The translations under genes were made by a program, and so were the position numbers. Shown one piece after another: positions 31,974 to 42,697 of a DNA stretch of 64,000 bases. This DNA is from an uncultured Caproiciproducens sp. (GTDB lineage: Bacteria; Bacillota; Clostridia; Oscillospirales; Acutalibacteraceae): positions 2,246,661 to 2,310,660 of the forward strand of contig NZ_OY761810.1 of NCBI RefSeq assembly GCF_963664915.1, in the 5' to 3' direction. Each line of letters starts with the position of its first letter. Position 1 is the stretch's first letter. The notes below the pieces were generated by a model. That model was not told the origin of the DNA. It did no database searches and saw nothing but the letters and a program-made list of their open reading frames with translations.

Positions 31974-32825
31974 GTGAAAAAATTATTATCTGCAATATTA
32001 ATTGCAGCACTTTCCGTTTCCGTATTTGCCGGATGCGCAAATTCCGACGCCGCTTCTTCGGCAGCGGGTTCCGCAGCCGCAAGCACGGCTGCCGCAGAAA
32101 AGAAAATTGTAATCGGCGCTTCTCCGACACCGCACGAGGTCATTTTAAAGGAAGCAGCAAAGCTGCTGAAGGCAAAAGGCTATGATCTTGTAATAAAGGA
32201 ATTTTCAGATTATGTTCTGCCCAACACCGCGCTGAACAGCAAAGAGCTGGATGCAAACTACTTCCAGCATCAGCCGTACCTTGATGAATTCAACAAACAA
32301 AATGGTACCAAGATTGTTTCCGCGGGTTCCATTCACTATGAGCCGTTTGGCATTTACGCCGGAAAAACCAAGGCTCTTGCCGATTTAAAGGACGGCGCTA
32401 CCATCGCGGTTCCTAACGACACTTCCAATGAAGCAAGAGCACTGCTTCTGCTGCAGACGCAGGGACTCATCAAGCTGAAGGACAGCGTCGGTATTACCGC
32501 AACACAGAAGGACATTACGGAAAACAAGAAAAATCTAAAGTTTACGGAAATTGAGGCAGCTCAGCTGGTTCGTGCCCTGCCCGACGTGGACCTTGCCGTT
32601 ATCAACGGTAACTATGCGCTTGAAGGCAATCTTAAGGTTTCGGATGCACTTGCGGTCGAAGCGGCAGATTCTCTTGCAGCAACCACATATGCCAATATTA
32701 TTGCTGTCCGCGCGGGCGATGAAAACCGCGAAGATATTAAAGCACTTGTTGAAGTGCTCAAAAGCAATGAAATAAAAACATTTATTACCAATACTTTTAA
32801 CGGGGCTGTTGTTCCGGTGAAATAA
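31974..32825 (+). CDS. metQ: Methionine-binding lipoprotein MetQ (NlpA family)
   Basis: The 283-aa lipoprotein has a signal peptide ending VFAGC (lipid-carrying C21), an Ala/Ser linker, then the NlpA domain: VIGASPTPHEVILKEAAKLL, LDANYFQHQPYLDEFN, DLAVINGNYAL. It captures D/L-methionine or related compounds outside the membrane and hands them to MetI. Confidence 0.94.
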   Translation: MKKLLSAILIAALSVSVFAGCANSDAASSAAGSAAASTAAAEKKIVIGASPTPHEVILKEAAKLLKAKGYDLVIKEFSDYVLPNTALNSKELDANYFQHQPYLDEFNKQNGTKIVSAGSIHYEPFGIYAGKTKALADLKDGATIAVPNDTSNEARALLLLQTQGLIKLKDSVGITATQKDITENKKNLKFTEIEAAQLVRALPDVDLAVINGNYALEGNLKVSDALAVEAADSLAATTYANIIAVRAGDENREDIKALVEVLKSNEIKTFITNTFNGAVVPVK

Positions 32826-32845
32826 ACCAAAATTTACATGATGCA

Positions 32846-32881
32846 AAACACCTGTGCGGATATTTCCCGTACAGGTGTTTT
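32846..32881 (+). terminator. Terminator of metNIQ
   Basis: AAACACCTGT pairs with ACAGGTGTTT, with inner CGG/CCG pairs and a following TTTTA. Confidence 0.8.
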
Positions 32882-32964
32882 AACGTTGAAATGAATCGCG
32901 TATTTTGCTACAATATGATTAATCTGTATTTCGAAAAAAATTTCTTGGATGTAGGAGCATCATT

Positions 32965-33870
32965 ATGAAGTGCTATAAAATTACCAGCGAAACACTTGAG
33001 GAAGCAGAAACGCCGTTTGAACCGGATACGGTGTGCGTTTGCACGCCGGATGAGTTAATCCACAGTCATTTTAATGCGGCGCCGCACACATTTGATGAGT
33101 GCGTGAGCCCCGGACCGGCTAAATTGGAGGCGTATGACGGATATGATTTTATTTTACTGAATATCGTAAATGAAAATGAACGGTACCTTACCCAGCGAAT
33201 CGGGCTTTATATTATGCCGAAGGCGATTGTTTTTGTAGGCGGAAGAGAAAACAGAGCGGTACAGGATGTACTTGACGCTTTTGCGGCGGGCAAAACTGCA
33301 AATTTGAATATCACGCGTATCCTCTATGCATTCTTTAATAATCTGACTATTAACGATTCTGAAGAACTGGAAGCACTTGAGGATGAAATCTCTGACATTG
33401 AAGAGCGTGTGATGAAGGGAGCTACCGAAGATTATATCAAGGACATTGTAGCAATGCGGAAAAAGCTGATGTTTTATAAAAAATATTATGAACAGCTGCT
33501 CGATGTCGCGGAGAGTATCGAGGAAAATTCAAACGGAATTTTAACTCCCAGTGCGGTGCGCTATTTTAAAATGTTTACGGCCCGTGTGGAACGTCTGAAC
33601 CGCAACATTCTCAATCTTCGAGACTACATCACGCAGGTGCGTGAAGCCTATCAGTCACAGGTGGATATCGGGCTGAACGCCATCATGAAGCTGTTTACCG
33701 TTATTACCGCCGTCTTTCTTCCGCTGACGCTGCTGGTCGGCTGGTATGGTATGAATTTCAAATATATGCCGGAACTGCAGTGGCAATACGGATACGTTTT
33801 CGTCGCTTGCCTTTCGGTTGCAATTGTAGTGGTTTGTTTTATTTTCTTCAAAAAGAAAAAGATGTTGTAG
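32965..33870 (+). CDS. corA: CorA-family divalent metal channel
   Basis: The 301-aa protein has a large cytoplasmic N-terminal funnel (1-240) with long helices, then two C-terminal membrane segments. The selectivity signature YGMN follows the first (LVGWYGMNFKYMPEL). The family forms pentameric Mg2+ (also Co2+/Ni2+) channels. A short basic tail (FKKKKML) ends it. AGGAG precedes ATG 32965. Single gene. Confidence 0.93.
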   Translation: MKCYKITSETLEEAETPFEPDTVCVCTPDELIHSHFNAAPHTFDECVSPGPAKLEAYDGYDFILLNIVNENERYLTQRIGLYIMPKAIVFVGGRENRAVQDVLDAFAAGKTANLNITRILYAFFNNLTINDSEELEALEDEISDIEERVMKGATEDYIKDIVAMRKKLMFYKKYYEQLLDVAESIEENSNGILTPSAVRYFKMFTARVERLNRNILNLRDYITQVREAYQSQVDIGLNAIMKLFTVITAVFLPLTLLVGWYGMNFKYMPELQWQYGYVFVACLSVAIVVVCFIFFKKKKML

Positions 33871-34022
33871 TTTTTCAATTTTTCAAAAGGAAATTCAATA
33901 AAATGCTGGAACTATTCTGCGCTGTGTAATATAATTAGTGTAAACAAGAAAAAGGTCGGATCGGGAAAACACCGGAATTCTATCCATAGTAAACAAAAAA
34001 TCTCCGTTCTGTGAAAAGATAT

Positions 34023-34076
34023 TGACAATTAAATAACTCTGATGTAGAATGTAAATAATTTGAAACCGGTTTCAAA
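34023..34076 (+). promoter_or_regulatory. Promoter and LacI-type operator of the nucleoside locus
   Basis: TTGACA (34023-34028) and TAGAAT (34045-34050) with a 16-bp spacer are followed by an 18-bp perfect palindrome TTTGAAACCGGTTTCAAA (34059-34076) with the central CCGG-type core of LacI/PurR operators. A second AAACCGGT half-like site lies at about 34091-34098. A bound repressor would block the promoter of its own gene and of the operon behind it. Confidence 0.82.
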
Positions 34077-34123
34077 GAATCAAAATAGAAAAACCGGTGC
34101 AGCTGCATTTTTACAAGAAAGTT

Positions 34124-35140
34124 ATGGTGATCACTTTGGCTCAGATCAGTGATGTGGCCAAATTGGCCGGTGTTTCATCGGCAACTGTGTCACGCGTTAT
34201 CAACGGAACAGCGAAAGTAAGCGAAGAAAAAATCAAGCGAGTTTTAGAAGCGATTGATGCAACCGGTTTCAGACCGAATGAAATCGCGCGCTCGCTTTAC
34301 AGAAAATCCTCAAAAATCATTGGCTATATTGTACCGAGCATCCTTAATATTTTTTTGAATGAAATCGGCCGTGCGATTGAGGATGAAGCTTTTCAGAACG
34401 GCTATAAGATGATTTTATGCAATTCCGATGAAAACCCGAAAAAAGAAGTCGCTTACATCGATATGCTTTCGTCCATGAATGCGGACGGCATTATTATTAC
34501 CGCAAACAATGACAATCTTGATGAAGAAATTCGCAACTGCCCGCTTCCGATCGTTGTGCTGGACAAAGATGCGAGCAGCCGTTACACCGCTGTCGTTCAG
34601 TCCGACAACTATTCGGGGGGGCGCATTGCCACCGAGCATCTGATCGAATGCGGATGCCGGCATATCGTACTCATGCGCGGACCCCAAAAATATTCCAGCG
34701 GAAGTCAGCGGTTTCTGGGCTATGTGGATGTTTGCAACGAACACGGCATCCAGCCGTTGTTTATTGAAAGTCAGTACAGTTTCGATGCGGTCCGGTGTTC
34801 ACGTGAACTTTTGAAACGTTTCCCCAATGTGGACGGTATTCTGGCTCTGAGCGATATGACCGCGCTGTCCCTCTACAAAGTGCTTTGCGAGCAGGGGAAA
34901 AAAGTTCCCGAAGAGATTATGATTGTCGGATATGACGGAGTCGAGCTCGGTGCGCTGATGACGCCGTCGCTTACTACGATTGTGCAGCCGGTTGAAGAAA
35001 TAGGAAGGCTCGCTGCGAAACTGATTATCGAACAGGTTGCAAACGGGAAGATTAACTGCAGGGAAAATGTTTTGCCCGTTTCGCTTAAGGTAAGACAAAC
35101 GACAAGGCTGGCGGGGACGAACAAAGAAAGGCAGATATGA
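34124..35140 (+). CDS. LacI-family repressor of the nucleoside locus
   Basis: The 338-aa protein has a LacI helix-turn-helix (AQISDVAKLAGVSSATVSRVINGTAKVSEE) with hinge helix, then a periplasmic-binding-protein-like effector domain (IGYIVPSILNIFLNEIG… VVQSDNYSGGRIATEHLIECG… EEIMIVGYDGVELG). Its stop overlaps the deoB start, and every gene behind it handles nucleosides. A nucleoside or (deoxy)ribose derivative is therefore the likely inducer, as with CytR/DeoR systems. ATG 34124 has only a weak AAGAAAG site; TTG 34136 is an alternative. Confidence 0.88.
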   Translation: MVITLAQISDVAKLAGVSSATVSRVINGTAKVSEEKIKRVLEAIDATGFRPNEIARSLYRKSSKIIGYIVPSILNIFLNEIGRAIEDEAFQNGYKMILCNSDENPKKEVAYIDMLSSMNADGIIITANNDNLDEEIRNCPLPIVVLDKDASSRYTAVVQSDNYSGGRIATEHLIECGCRHIVLMRGPQKYSSGSQRFLGYVDVCNEHGIQPLFIESQYSFDAVRCSRELLKRFPNVDGILALSDMTALSLYKVLCEQGKKVPEEIMIVGYDGVELGALMTPSLTTIVQPVEEIGRLAAKLIIEQVANGKINCRENVLPVSLKVRQTTRLAGTNKERQI

Positions 35141-36309
35141 TGAGTAAACGTGTTTTTTTAATTGTACTTGACAGTGTCGGTATCGGCGAAGAGCCGGATG
35201 CGGCTGAATATGGCGACGAGGGAAGCAATACGCTTGCCGCAGCCGCGAAAAGCAGCTATTTCGATATGCCTAACATGCAGAAGCTGGGCCTCTTTAATAT
35301 TGACGGCGTAACCTGCCGCCCGCAAGCGGAAAAACCGACGGGTGCGTTTGCCCGCATGAGAGAAATTTCCATGGGCAAGGACACCACCATCGGCCACTGG
35401 GAGATTTCTGGAATCAATTCGCCGAAGCCTCTTCCGACCTATCCGAACGGTTTTCCGGACGATGTCATCCGCGCGTTCGAACAAAAAACCGGGCGCAAAG
35501 TTATCTGCAATAAACCATACTCCGGTACCGATGTGATTATGGATTACGGCAGGGAACACGCTGAAACCGGCGCGCTCATTGTTTACACTTCGGCGGACAG
35601 CGTATTTCAGATAGCGGCAAATGAAGAGCTTGTTCCAGTGGAGGAGCTTTACGGCTACTGCCAAACGGCAAGGGAATTGCTGATGGGCGAACACGGCGTC
35701 GGCAGGGTGATCGCGAGGCCGTTTGTCGGTGCCTATCCCGATTACAAGCGCACTACAAACCGCCACGATTTCTCGCTTCTGCCCCCAAAGACAACCATGC
35801 TGGATCAGCTAAAAGAAAAGAATTTCGATGTGATCGCCGTAGGCAAAATCAATGATATTTTCGCCGGAAAGGGAATCAGCCGGTTCATGAGGACCAAAGG
35901 AAACGAAGAGGGGATCGACCGGACAATTGAACTGACAAAAGAAGATTTTAACGGGCTATGCTTCATTAATTTAGTCGATTTTGACATGCTTTACGGTCAT
36001 CGCAACGACGTGGACGGCTATGCCAAAGGGCTGACCTATTTTGACGGCAAGCTGCCTGAAATCATAACGGGGCTTCGCGATGACGATATTCTGATGATTA
36101 CCGCGGACCATGGCTGCGACCCGTCGACGCCTTCAACCGATCATTCGCGCGAGTACACGCCATGGGTGATTTACGGCAGACATGTGAAAGCCGGGGCAAA
36201 TCTGGGCACCCTGCCGACCTTTGCCGATATCGCTGCCACAATTCTTGATTATTTCGGCGTGAAATCGGAAGTTACAGGAACATCTCAATTAAAAAATATA
36301 GTTGATTGA
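35140..36309 (+). CDS. deoB: Phosphopentomutase
   Basis: The 389-aa enzyme swaps ribose-1-phosphate and 5-phosphate (and deoxy forms). The alkaline-phosphatase-fold metal sites are visible: [24 protein letters not shown] with the phospho-Thr, [21 protein letters not shown]. It takes sugar-1-phosphate from the phosphorylases in this locus and passes 5-phosphate to DeoC. ATG 35140 (or 35137) overlaps the lacI stop and follows AAAGG. Confidence 0.96.
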   Translation: MSKRVFLIVLDSVGIGEEPDAAEYGDEGSNTLAAAAKSSYFDMPNMQKLGLFNIDGVTCRPQAEKPTGAFARMREISMGKDTTIGHWEISGINSPKPLPTYPNGFPDDVIRAFEQKTGRKVICNKPYSGTDVIMDYGREHAETGALIVYTSADSVFQIAANEELVPVEELYGYCQTARELLMGEHGVGRVIARPFVGAYPDYKRTTNRHDFSLLPPKTTMLDQLKEKNFDVIAVGKINDIFAGKGISRFMRTKGNEEGIDRTIELTKEDFNGLCFINLVDFDMLYGHRNDVDGYAKGLTYFDGKLPEIITGLRDDDILMITADHGCDPSTPSTDHSREYTPWVIYGRHVKAGANLGTLPTFADIAATILDYFGVKSEVTGTSQLKNIVD

Positions 36310-36323
36310 AACAGGAGGAACTT

Positions 36324-37034
36324 ATGTCTAATGTACCAACGCCCCACAATGGAGCCAAAGAAGGAGAAATCGCGAAGACCGTCCTAATGCCGGGTGATCC
36401 GCTTCGCGCTAAATTTATTGCGGAAACTTATTTGACCGATACAGTGTGCTTTAACACGGTGCGCAATATGCTCGGCTATACCGGAACCTATCACGGCAGA
36501 CGCGTGTCCGTTATGGGCGGCGGAATGGGAATCCCCTCTGTCGGTATTTACACGTATGAGCTTTTTAACTTCTATGGGGTGGACAACATTATCCGTATCG
36601 GTTCGGCCGGCGGAATCGCGGACAATGTGCATGTGCGCGACGTCGTGGTGGGCATGGGCGCCTGCACCAACTCAAATTATGCCTCCCAGTACAATCTGCC
36701 CGGTACCTTTGCGCCGATTGCAAGCTACGATCTTTTAAACCGCGCGGTTATTGCTGCGGAAAAACTGAAAATTCATACGGTGGTGGGCAATGTGCTTTCC
36801 TCCGATACATTTTACGATGACAATGAAAATGCGCTGGCCGCATGGAAGAAAATGGGTGTTCTGGCAGTTGAAATGGAAGCCGCGGCACTGTATATGAATG
36901 CAGCGAGGGCGGGCAAAAACGCGCTTTGTCTTTTGACCATTTCCGACTGTCCGTTTACCGGTGAATCTCTCCCTGCCCAAGAGCGCCAGACCGGCTTCAC
37001 TCAAATGATGGAAATTGCTTTGGAGATTGCCTGA
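36324..37034 (+). CDS. deoD: Purine-nucleoside phosphorylase (DeoD type)
   Basis: The 236-aa hexameric-type enzyme splits purine nucleosides with phosphate. Motifs: [51 protein letters not shown] and [26 protein letters not shown] 36324 follows GGAGG, 14 bp after deoB. Confidence 0.96.
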   Translation: MSNVPTPHNGAKEGEIAKTVLMPGDPLRAKFIAETYLTDTVCFNTVRNMLGYTGTYHGRRVSVMGGGMGIPSVGIYTYELFNFYGVDNIIRIGSAGGIADNVHVRDVVVGMGACTNSNYASQYNLPGTFAPIASYDLLNRAVIAAEKLKIHTVVGNVLSSDTFYDDNENALAAWKKMGVLAVEMEAAALYMNAARAGKNALCLLTISDCPFTGESLPAQERQTGFTQMMEIALEIA

Positions 37035-37109
37035 CTTTCATGGAAATGTATTGCAAAACGCAGTCGAATAAAGTAAGATGATTTTCGGCATAAAAGAGAT
37101 GATGGGATT

Positions 37110-37135
37110 AATATCACGGTTTTCGTGGTATTTTA
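37110..37135 (+). terminator. Weak hairpin between deoD and the BMP gene
   Basis: AATATCACG pairs with CGTGGTATT (one G-T-type mismatch zone) around a GTTTT loop, with a short T-rich tail. It may partly terminate or protect the mRNA. Confidence 0.45.
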
Positions 37136-37168
37136 TATATCCAAAAAAATAATCAGGAGGAAAAATTT

Positions 37169-38260
37169 ATGAAGAAGATTGTAGCCCTTTTTCTTGCAGT
37201 TATGATGACGGCTTCTGTAACCGCATGCGCTTCTAATACCCCGGCAGCATCAAGCGCAGCAGCACCTTCAAGCGCAGCTGCTGAAAGCAAAGCCGATTCC
37301 ACAGCAGCCGCAGCCGATTTTAAAATTGGCATGGTCACGGATACCGGCGGTGTAAACGACCAGTCTTTCAACCAGTCTGCTTGGGAAGGCCTGCAGAAGA
37401 TTTCAAAGGATACAGGCGCGATTGTAAAGTATTCTGAATCCAAACAGGAATCCGATTATGCAACAAATCTGGACAAGGCTGCCGATGACGGCAACAACCT
37501 GATCTGGGGCATTGGTTTTGCAATGGCTGACGCCGTTACAAATTCAGCAAAACAAAATCCTGACATCAATTATGCCATTGTTGATAACTCTTATGGTGAT
37601 AAAACACCTGCAAACGTAACCGGCGTTATGTTCCGCGCGCAGGAGCCATCTTTCCTGGTGGGTTACATTGCTGCTAAAACAACAAAGACCGGCAAAGTCG
37701 GGTTCGTAGGCGGCATGACAAGCGCCATTATCGATCAGTTCGAATACGGCTACAGAGCAGGCGTTGCATACGCTGCCAAAGAGCTTGGCAAAAAGATTAC
37801 CATTGATTCCCAGTATGCTGAAAGCTTTACTGATTCCGCTAAAGGCAAGGCAATTGCAACAAAGATGTTCTCCAATGGATGCGATGTTGTGTTCCATGCT
37901 GCCGGCGGCGTAGGTGTTGGCGTTATTGAAGCAGCCAAGGAAGCAAACAAGTATGCAATCGGCGTTGACCGCGACCAGGCTTACCTTGCTCCTCAGAATG
38001 TTCTTACATCTGCTTTAAAGCTTGTCAATCAGGCAGTCGAGCTTGTTTCCAAGGAAGCAATGGATGGCAAGGAAATCGGCGGAAAAACTTACACGTATGG
38101 TCTTACCGAAGATGCTGTCGGTATTCCGGAAGAGCATAAGCTTATGGGTGATGACACCTACAATGCAGCAGTAGCTCTTGAAGCAAAAATCAAGGATAAG
38201 ACAATCACTCCTCCGGCGAATAAAACAGAATTCGCAGAGTTCGAAAAAACACTTAAATAA
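37169..38260 (+). CDS. BMP/Med-family nucleoside-binding lipoprotein
   Basis: The 363-aa lipoprotein has a signal peptide ending VTAC (lipid-carrying C20), an Ala/Ser-rich linker and the BMP domain (IGMVTDTGGVNDQSFNQSAWEGL, WGIGFAMADAV, GFVGGMTSAIIDQFEYGYRAG, GVDRDQAYLAPQNVLTSALK). Homologues (PnrA, BmpA, NupN) bind nucleosides for an ABC importer. The three following genes supply that importer. GGAGG precedes ATG 37169. Confidence 0.93.
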   Translation: MKKIVALFLAVMMTASVTACASNTPAASSAAAPSSAAAESKADSTAAAADFKIGMVTDTGGVNDQSFNQSAWEGLQKISKDTGAIVKYSESKQESDYATNLDKAADDGNNLIWGIGFAMADAVTNSAKQNPDINYAIVDNSYGDKTPANVTGVMFRAQEPSFLVGYIAAKTTKTGKVGFVGGMTSAIIDQFEYGYRAGVAYAAKELGKKITIDSQYAESFTDSAKGKAIATKMFSNGCDVVFHAAGGVGVGVIEAAKEANKYAIGVDRDQAYLAPQNVLTSALKLVNQAVELVSKEAMDGKEIGGKTYTYGLTEDAVGIPEEHKLMGDDTYNAAVALEAKIKDKTITPPANKTEFAEFEKTLK

Positions 38261-38283
38261 TTTTAACTTTTTATTTCTTTGAG

Positions 38284-38317
38284 CAACGGGGCGCATATTT
38301 TTTATGGCGCCCCGTTG
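38284..38317 (+). terminator. Hairpin behind the binding-lipoprotein gene
   Basis: An 11-bp perfect stem (CAACGGGGCGC / GCGCCCCGTTG) with only a weak T-tail. Such leaky hairpins after the binding-protein gene usually give more binding protein than ATPase and permease. Confidence 0.7.
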
Positions 38318-38357
38318 TGTTTAAAGAAACTTATTAACGGGCAGGGGGTCTATTGTA

Positions 38358-39908
38358 ATGGAAGTCAACAGGGAATACGCGGTGCAAATGCACGGTATTA
38401 CAAAAATGTTCGGCTCCTTTTGTGCTCTGAATGACGTTAGTCTCGATGTTAAGAAGGGCACAATTCATGCCATTTTGGGCGAGAACGGCGCCGGAAAAAG
38501 TACGCTTATGAATGTTCTGTACGGCCTGTATCAGGCTGAAGCAGGCGAAATCTTTTTAAACGGGGAACAAGTCAACATTAAAAACCCTAATGTTGCGATT
38601 GAACACGGAATAGGCATGGTTCATCAGCATTTTATGCTGGTAGACAATTTTACGGTCACACAGAATATTATTCTGGGCAATGAGATTACCAACCGATTTG
38701 GCGTATTAAATATGAAAAAAGCACGCGATGAAATTCTCGAAATTGTAAAAAAGTACGGTCTTGAAGTTGATCCGGACGCAAAAATAGAGGATATTACCGT
38801 TGGCATGCAGCAGCGTGTTGAAATATTAAAGGCACTTTACCGCGGCGTTGACCTGCTTATTTTGGACGAACCCACAGCGGTTCTGACTCCGCAGGAAATT
38901 GACGACCTGATTCAGATTATGCATAATCTGATAGCGGATGGAAAAACAATTATCATCATCACACACAAACTCAAAGAGATTAAAGCGTCGTCGGATGTCT
39001 GTACGATTATCCGCCGGGGCGAGTATGTTGACACGGTGACCGTCGCCGATGTTGACCAGGAAGAGCTTGCGACGAAGATGGTCGGCCATGAAGTGAAGCT
39101 TGTTGTTGAAAAGACGCCGGCTGTCCCCGGCGAAGTCGTTTTTGAAATCAACGACCTGACGGTGAAGGACGAACGCAAACTGGACGCGGTCAAGAACTTG
39201 TCGCTGAAAGTGCGCAGGGGCGAAATTGTAGGTGTAGCCGGAATTGACGGGAATGGCCAGAAAGAGCTGGTCGAAGCGATTACAAACCTGACACGGGCGG
39301 AGAACGGAACCATAAAAATCAATGGAGCGGAAATTCAGAATACGACTCCCCGCAACGTTATTGATCATAAAATATCGACGATACACGAAGACCGGCAAAA
39401 GCGCGGGCTGGTTCTGCCGTTTACGGTAGCGGAAAATATAGTGATTGAAAAATACCGCAGTCAGCCGTACAACAAGGGCGGCATGCTCAACAGAAGCGAA
39501 ATTCTTGCCTATACCAAAGGACTGATCAAGAATTTTGATATTCGGCCTGACAACTGTGAAAACCAGCCGGTGAGGGGGCTTTCCGGCGGAAATCAGCAAA
39601 AGGTGATTCTTGCGAGGGAAATTTCCAATGAACCAGATCTTCTGATTGCCGTTCAGCCGACCCGCGGCCTTGATGTCGGCGCGATTGAATATGTGCACAA
39701 AACCCTGATACGCGAGCGTGACAACGGCAGGGCAATCCTTTTAATTTCGTTGGAACTTGACGAGGTAATGAATGTTGCGGATACCATTGACGTCATCTAT
39801 GCCGGAACGATAGTAGAAAGTTTCAAGCAGGGTGAAGTTGACGAAAAAACAATTGGACTTTTAATGGCGGGAGGTAAGCTCAATGAAAACGTTAGTCAAA
39901 ATTCTTAA
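38358..39908 (+). CDS. Nucleoside ABC importer ATPase (tandem domains)
   Basis: The 516-aa protein has two ABC domains, as in sugar and nucleoside importers (NupO/YufO type). The first has Walker A GENGAGKST and Walker B DLLILDEPTAVLTPQE. The second has a degenerate A site (GIDGNGQKELVEA), signature LSGGNQQKVILAREI and LIAVQPTRGLDVGAIE. The lost Walker A in the second half is normal for the family. GGGGG precedes ATG 38358. It overlaps the next gene by 26 bp. Confidence 0.93.
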   Translation: MEVNREYAVQMHGITKMFGSFCALNDVSLDVKKGTIHAILGENGAGKSTLMNVLYGLYQAEAGEIFLNGEQVNIKNPNVAIEHGIGMVHQHFMLVDNFTVTQNIILGNEITNRFGVLNMKKARDEILEIVKKYGLEVDPDAKIEDITVGMQQRVEILKALYRGVDLLILDEPTAVLTPQEIDDLIQIMHNLIADGKTIIIITHKLKEIKASSDVCTIIRRGEYVDTVTVADVDQEELATKMVGHEVKLVVEKTPAVPGEVVFEINDLTVKDERKLDAVKNLSLKVRRGEIVGVAGIDGNGQKELVEAITNLTRAENGTIKINGAEIQNTTPRNVIDHKISTIHEDRQKRGLVLPFTVAENIVIEKYRSQPYNKGGMLNRSEILAYTKGLIKNFDIRPDNCENQPVRGLSGGNQQKVILAREISNEPDLLIAVQPTRGLDVGAIEYVHKTLIRERDNGRAILLISLELDEVMNVADTIDVIYAGTIVESFKQGEVDEKTIGLLMAGGKLNENVSQNS

Positions 39909-41010
39909 AAAACCGATTACCTCCACACTTATCGCCATTATATTCGGATTTTTGGTTGCCGCAGTCGTTCTTGTGTTTGCGGGCTACAACCCGTGGGAGT
40001 CTTTCGGGGCGCTGTTCAAGGGTATTTTTGCAAAGCCAAAGTACATTTCCAATGTCATCATCAAAGCGACACCAATTATTTTAACCGGCCTGAGCGTTGC
40101 ATTTGCGTTTAAAACTGGTCTGTTCAATATTGGTGCGGAAGGTCAGTACATAGCCGGTACCATTGCCGCCGTTTGCGTCGGCGTGAAGTTTAACTTTGCA
40201 CCCGTTGTGCAGGTTCCGCTCGTTGTCCTTACCGGTTTACTTGCGGGTGCGGTTTTCGGCGGAATCATCGGCTATTTAAAAGCGAAGTTTGGCATTCATG
40301 AGGTCATCACCAGCATTATGCTGAACTGGATCGGCCTTTATCTTTCCAATTTTGTTGTCAATACGGCGACTTATCATCAGCCGAATTCCACCAGCTCCTA
40401 TGCCGTCAATGAATCGAGTTTTACTATGCTCCTGCCGAACTGGAAAACCTCAAAAGTGGGAATGGCCGCTTTAAAGCCAATTCAGTGGTTGTATGAAATG
40501 ATGCTGAAAACAGATGTGAATTTCGGCATCCTGATCGCCGTCATTATGGCGGTTGTGATATGGGTACTGCTTTACCGTTCTACAAAAGGCTACGAACTGC
40601 GCGCAGTCGGTTTTAACCTCGACGCCGCGGAGTTTGCCGGTATCAACGTCAGCCGCAACATCACCCAGTCCATGCTGATCGCGGGTGCTTTGGCGGGTCT
40701 TGCGGGAGCGCTTGCCATTACCGGAACTTCACCGCATAAAATTTCCCAGATGGCTGCTTTTGAAAACAATGGGTTTAACGGGATGTCGGTCGCGCTGATT
40801 GCCGGTTCGTCCCCGATAGGCTGCATCTTTGCCGGACTTTTGTTCGGCGGCCTGCTTTACGGCGGGCAGAGCGTGCAGCAGGATGTCGGCGCACCGACGG
40901 AGATCATCAATATTATGATCGGTACCATCGTATTCTTCGTGGCGCTTACGAAAATCGTGCCTTCGTTTGCCGACAAGCTTGAAAAGAGAGGTGCTCACCG
41001 TGTTAAGTAA
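39883..41010 (+). CDS. Nucleoside ABC importer permease 1
   Basis: The 375-aa polytopic protein of the BPD_transp_2 type has about 9-10 hydrophobic segments and GLSVAFAFKTGLFNIGAEGQYIAG plus YLKAKFGIHEVITSIMLNWIGLY. It pairs with the next permease. GGAGG and ATG 39883 lie within the ATPase gene. Confidence 0.92.
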   Translation: MKTLVKILKKPITSTLIAIIFGFLVAAVVLVFAGYNPWESFGALFKGIFAKPKYISNVIIKATPIILTGLSVAFAFKTGLFNIGAEGQYIAGTIAAVCVGVKFNFAPVVQVPLVVLTGLLAGAVFGGIIGYLKAKFGIHEVITSIMLNWIGLYLSNFVVNTATYHQPNSTSSYAVNESSFTMLLPNWKTSKVGMAALKPIQWLYEMMLKTDVNFGILIAVIMAVVIWVLLYRSTKGYELRAVGFNLDAAEFAGINVSRNITQSMLIAGALAGLAGALAITGTSPHKISQMAAFENNGFNGMSVALIAGSSPIGCIFAGLLFGGLLYGGQSVQQDVGAPTEIINIMIGTIVFFVALTKIVPSFADKLEKRGAHRVK

Positions 41011-41920
41011 AATGATTCTGTTGCTCGGTATTACACTGATGTACTCTACGCCTCTGGTTTTCGGTGCGCTGGGCGGGGTTATTTCAGAGCGTTCCGGCGT
41101 GGTAAATATCGGTATTGAAGGAATGATGACCGTGGGTGCTTTCACTGCGGCCGCAGTCAGCTATTTTACCGGGAATCCGTGGCTGGGTCTGCTTGCGGCT
41201 GGCGCGGCGGGCGGCATGATTGCTTTGCTTCATGCGGTTGCGTCCGTGACCTTTAAGGCGGATCAGACCATTTCCGGCATCGCGATTAATCTGATCGGGC
41301 CGGGTTTCGCGCTGTTTTTCTGCCGTCTGCTGTTCGACAACGCGACCATGACACTCCCTGCCAAAACACTGCCGAAGCTTTTTGGTGAGGGTGCGTTTGG
41401 CGATAGTCCGCTGAAAAATTTGAATGTGGATATTACCGTTGTACTGGCGCTTGCTGCGGCGGCGTTCATGTGGTTTATTCTGTACAAAACAAAGTGGGGG
41501 CTCCATGTGTGGTCGGTGGGCGAGCATCCCGCTGCGGCCGATACGCTCGGTATCAGCGTGAGCCGCATCCGCTATACCTGCGTATTTATATCCGGTATAC
41601 TGGCCGGTTTTGGCGGCGCTTCCATGACGCTCGCTATTATTTCTCAGTTTACGCCGACTGCCATCAGCGGGCAGGGCTTCATCGCGCTGGCGGCCGTTAT
41701 TTTTGGAAAATGGACCCCGTTTGGCGCTTACGGCGCATGTCTGCTGTTTGGCTTTGCGCAGGCGCTGACAATTGTGCTTGGCGGCGGAGATTTTGCCGTA
41801 CCGTCGCAGATCCTTGCGATGCTTCCGTATGTTTTGACCATCGTGGTGCTGATTTTGTTTGTCGGGCGCTCTGTCGCTCCGAAGGCAGACGGCGAGCCAT
41901 ATGAAAAGGGCGTAAGATAA
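41000..41920 (+). CDS. Nucleoside ABC importer permease 2
   Basis: The 306-aa polytopic protein has [29 protein letters not shown] and [16 protein letters not shown], typical of the second permease of BMP-linked importers. GTG 41000 follows GAGAGG and overlaps permease 1; ATG 41012 is an alternative. Confidence 0.91.
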   Translation: MLSKMILLLGITLMYSTPLVFGALGGVISERSGVVNIGIEGMMTVGAFTAAAVSYFTGNPWLGLLAAGAAGGMIALLHAVASVTFKADQTISGIAINLIGPGFALFFCRLLFDNATMTLPAKTLPKLFGEGAFGDSPLKNLNVDITVVLALAAAAFMWFILYKTKWGLHVWSVGEHPAAADTLGISVSRIRYTCVFISGILAGFGGASMTLAIISQFTPTAISGQGFIALAAVIFGKWTPFGAYGACLLFGFAQALTIVLGGGDFAVPSQILAMLPYVLTIVVLILFVGRSVAPKADGEPYEKGVR

Positions 41921-41951
41921 CAGATTTCGAATTCATAAAAGGAGATTGATT

Positions 41952-42617
41952 ATGGATCATCAGGAAATACTCGGTAAAGTAGATCATACACTGCTGACGC
42001 AGACCGCAACATGGGAAGAAATCAAACAGATTTGTGACGACGCCGTAAAGTATCACACCGCGTCGGTTTGCATTCCGGCTTCCTATGTGAAGCGCGTGAA
42101 AGAATATGTTGGCAGTCAAATGGCGGTTTGTACCGTCATCGGCTTTCCGAACGGATATTCCACGACTGCTGTCAAGGTGTTTGAAACGAAAGACGCGCTT
42201 CAAAACGGCGCCGATGAAATCGATATGGTGATCAATATCGGTTATATCAAGGACGGGCTTTTCGATTTGCAGCTTGATGAAATTAAGCAAGTTAAAGCCG
42301 CCTGCGGCACACATCTTCTCAAAGTGATTATTGAAACCTGTTTGCTGACGGACGAAGAAAAAATCAAAATGTGTGAAGTGGTGACCAATTCCGGCGCGGA
42401 CTTCATTAAAACTTCGACCGGTTTTTCATCGTCGGGTGCTACGTTTGACGACGTCGCACTCTTCGCGTCCCATATCGGGCCGAATGTGCGGATTAAGGCG
42501 GCCGGCGGCATTAAAACAATGGATGACGCCGAAAGGTTTGTATCGCTTGGAGCTTCCCGCCTCGGTACGAGCAGAATCATAAAAATTATTAAAAATGAAG
42601 AAGCGCACGGGTATTAA
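41952..42617 (+). CDS. deoC: Deoxyribose-phosphate aldolase
   Basis: The 221-aa class I aldolase splits deoxyribose-5-phosphate into acetaldehyde and glyceraldehyde-3-phosphate. The Schiff-base Lys is K153 ([11 protein letters not shown]). The phosphate loop ([14 protein letters not shown]) and VDHTLL start are present. ATG 41952 follows AAAGGAG. It takes the deoxysugar product of DeoB. Confidence 0.96.
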   Translation: MDHQEILGKVDHTLLTQTATWEEIKQICDDAVKYHTASVCIPASYVKRVKEYVGSQMAVCTVIGFPNGYSTTAVKVFETKDALQNGADEIDMVINIGYIKDGLFDLQLDEIKQVKAACGTHLLKVIIETCLLTDEEKIKMCEVVTNSGADFIKTSTGFSSSGATFDDVALFASHIGPNVRIKAAGGIKTMDDAERFVSLGASRLGTSRIIKIIKNEEAHGY

Positions 42618-42639
42618 TTCGCTCCCGCTGAATATGTAT

Positions 42640-42675
42640 AAATTAGAGGAGCGGCAACTGTCGTTCCTCTAATTT
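42640..42675 (+). terminator. Hairpin between deoC and cdd
   Basis: AAATTAGAGGA (42640-42650) pairs perfectly with TCCTCTAATTT (42665-42675), with inner CG pairs. It is followed by TGTCTAAG rather than a T-run, so readthrough into cdd is likely. Confidence 0.55.
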
Positions 42676-42697
42676 GTCTAAGAAAACAGGTGATGAA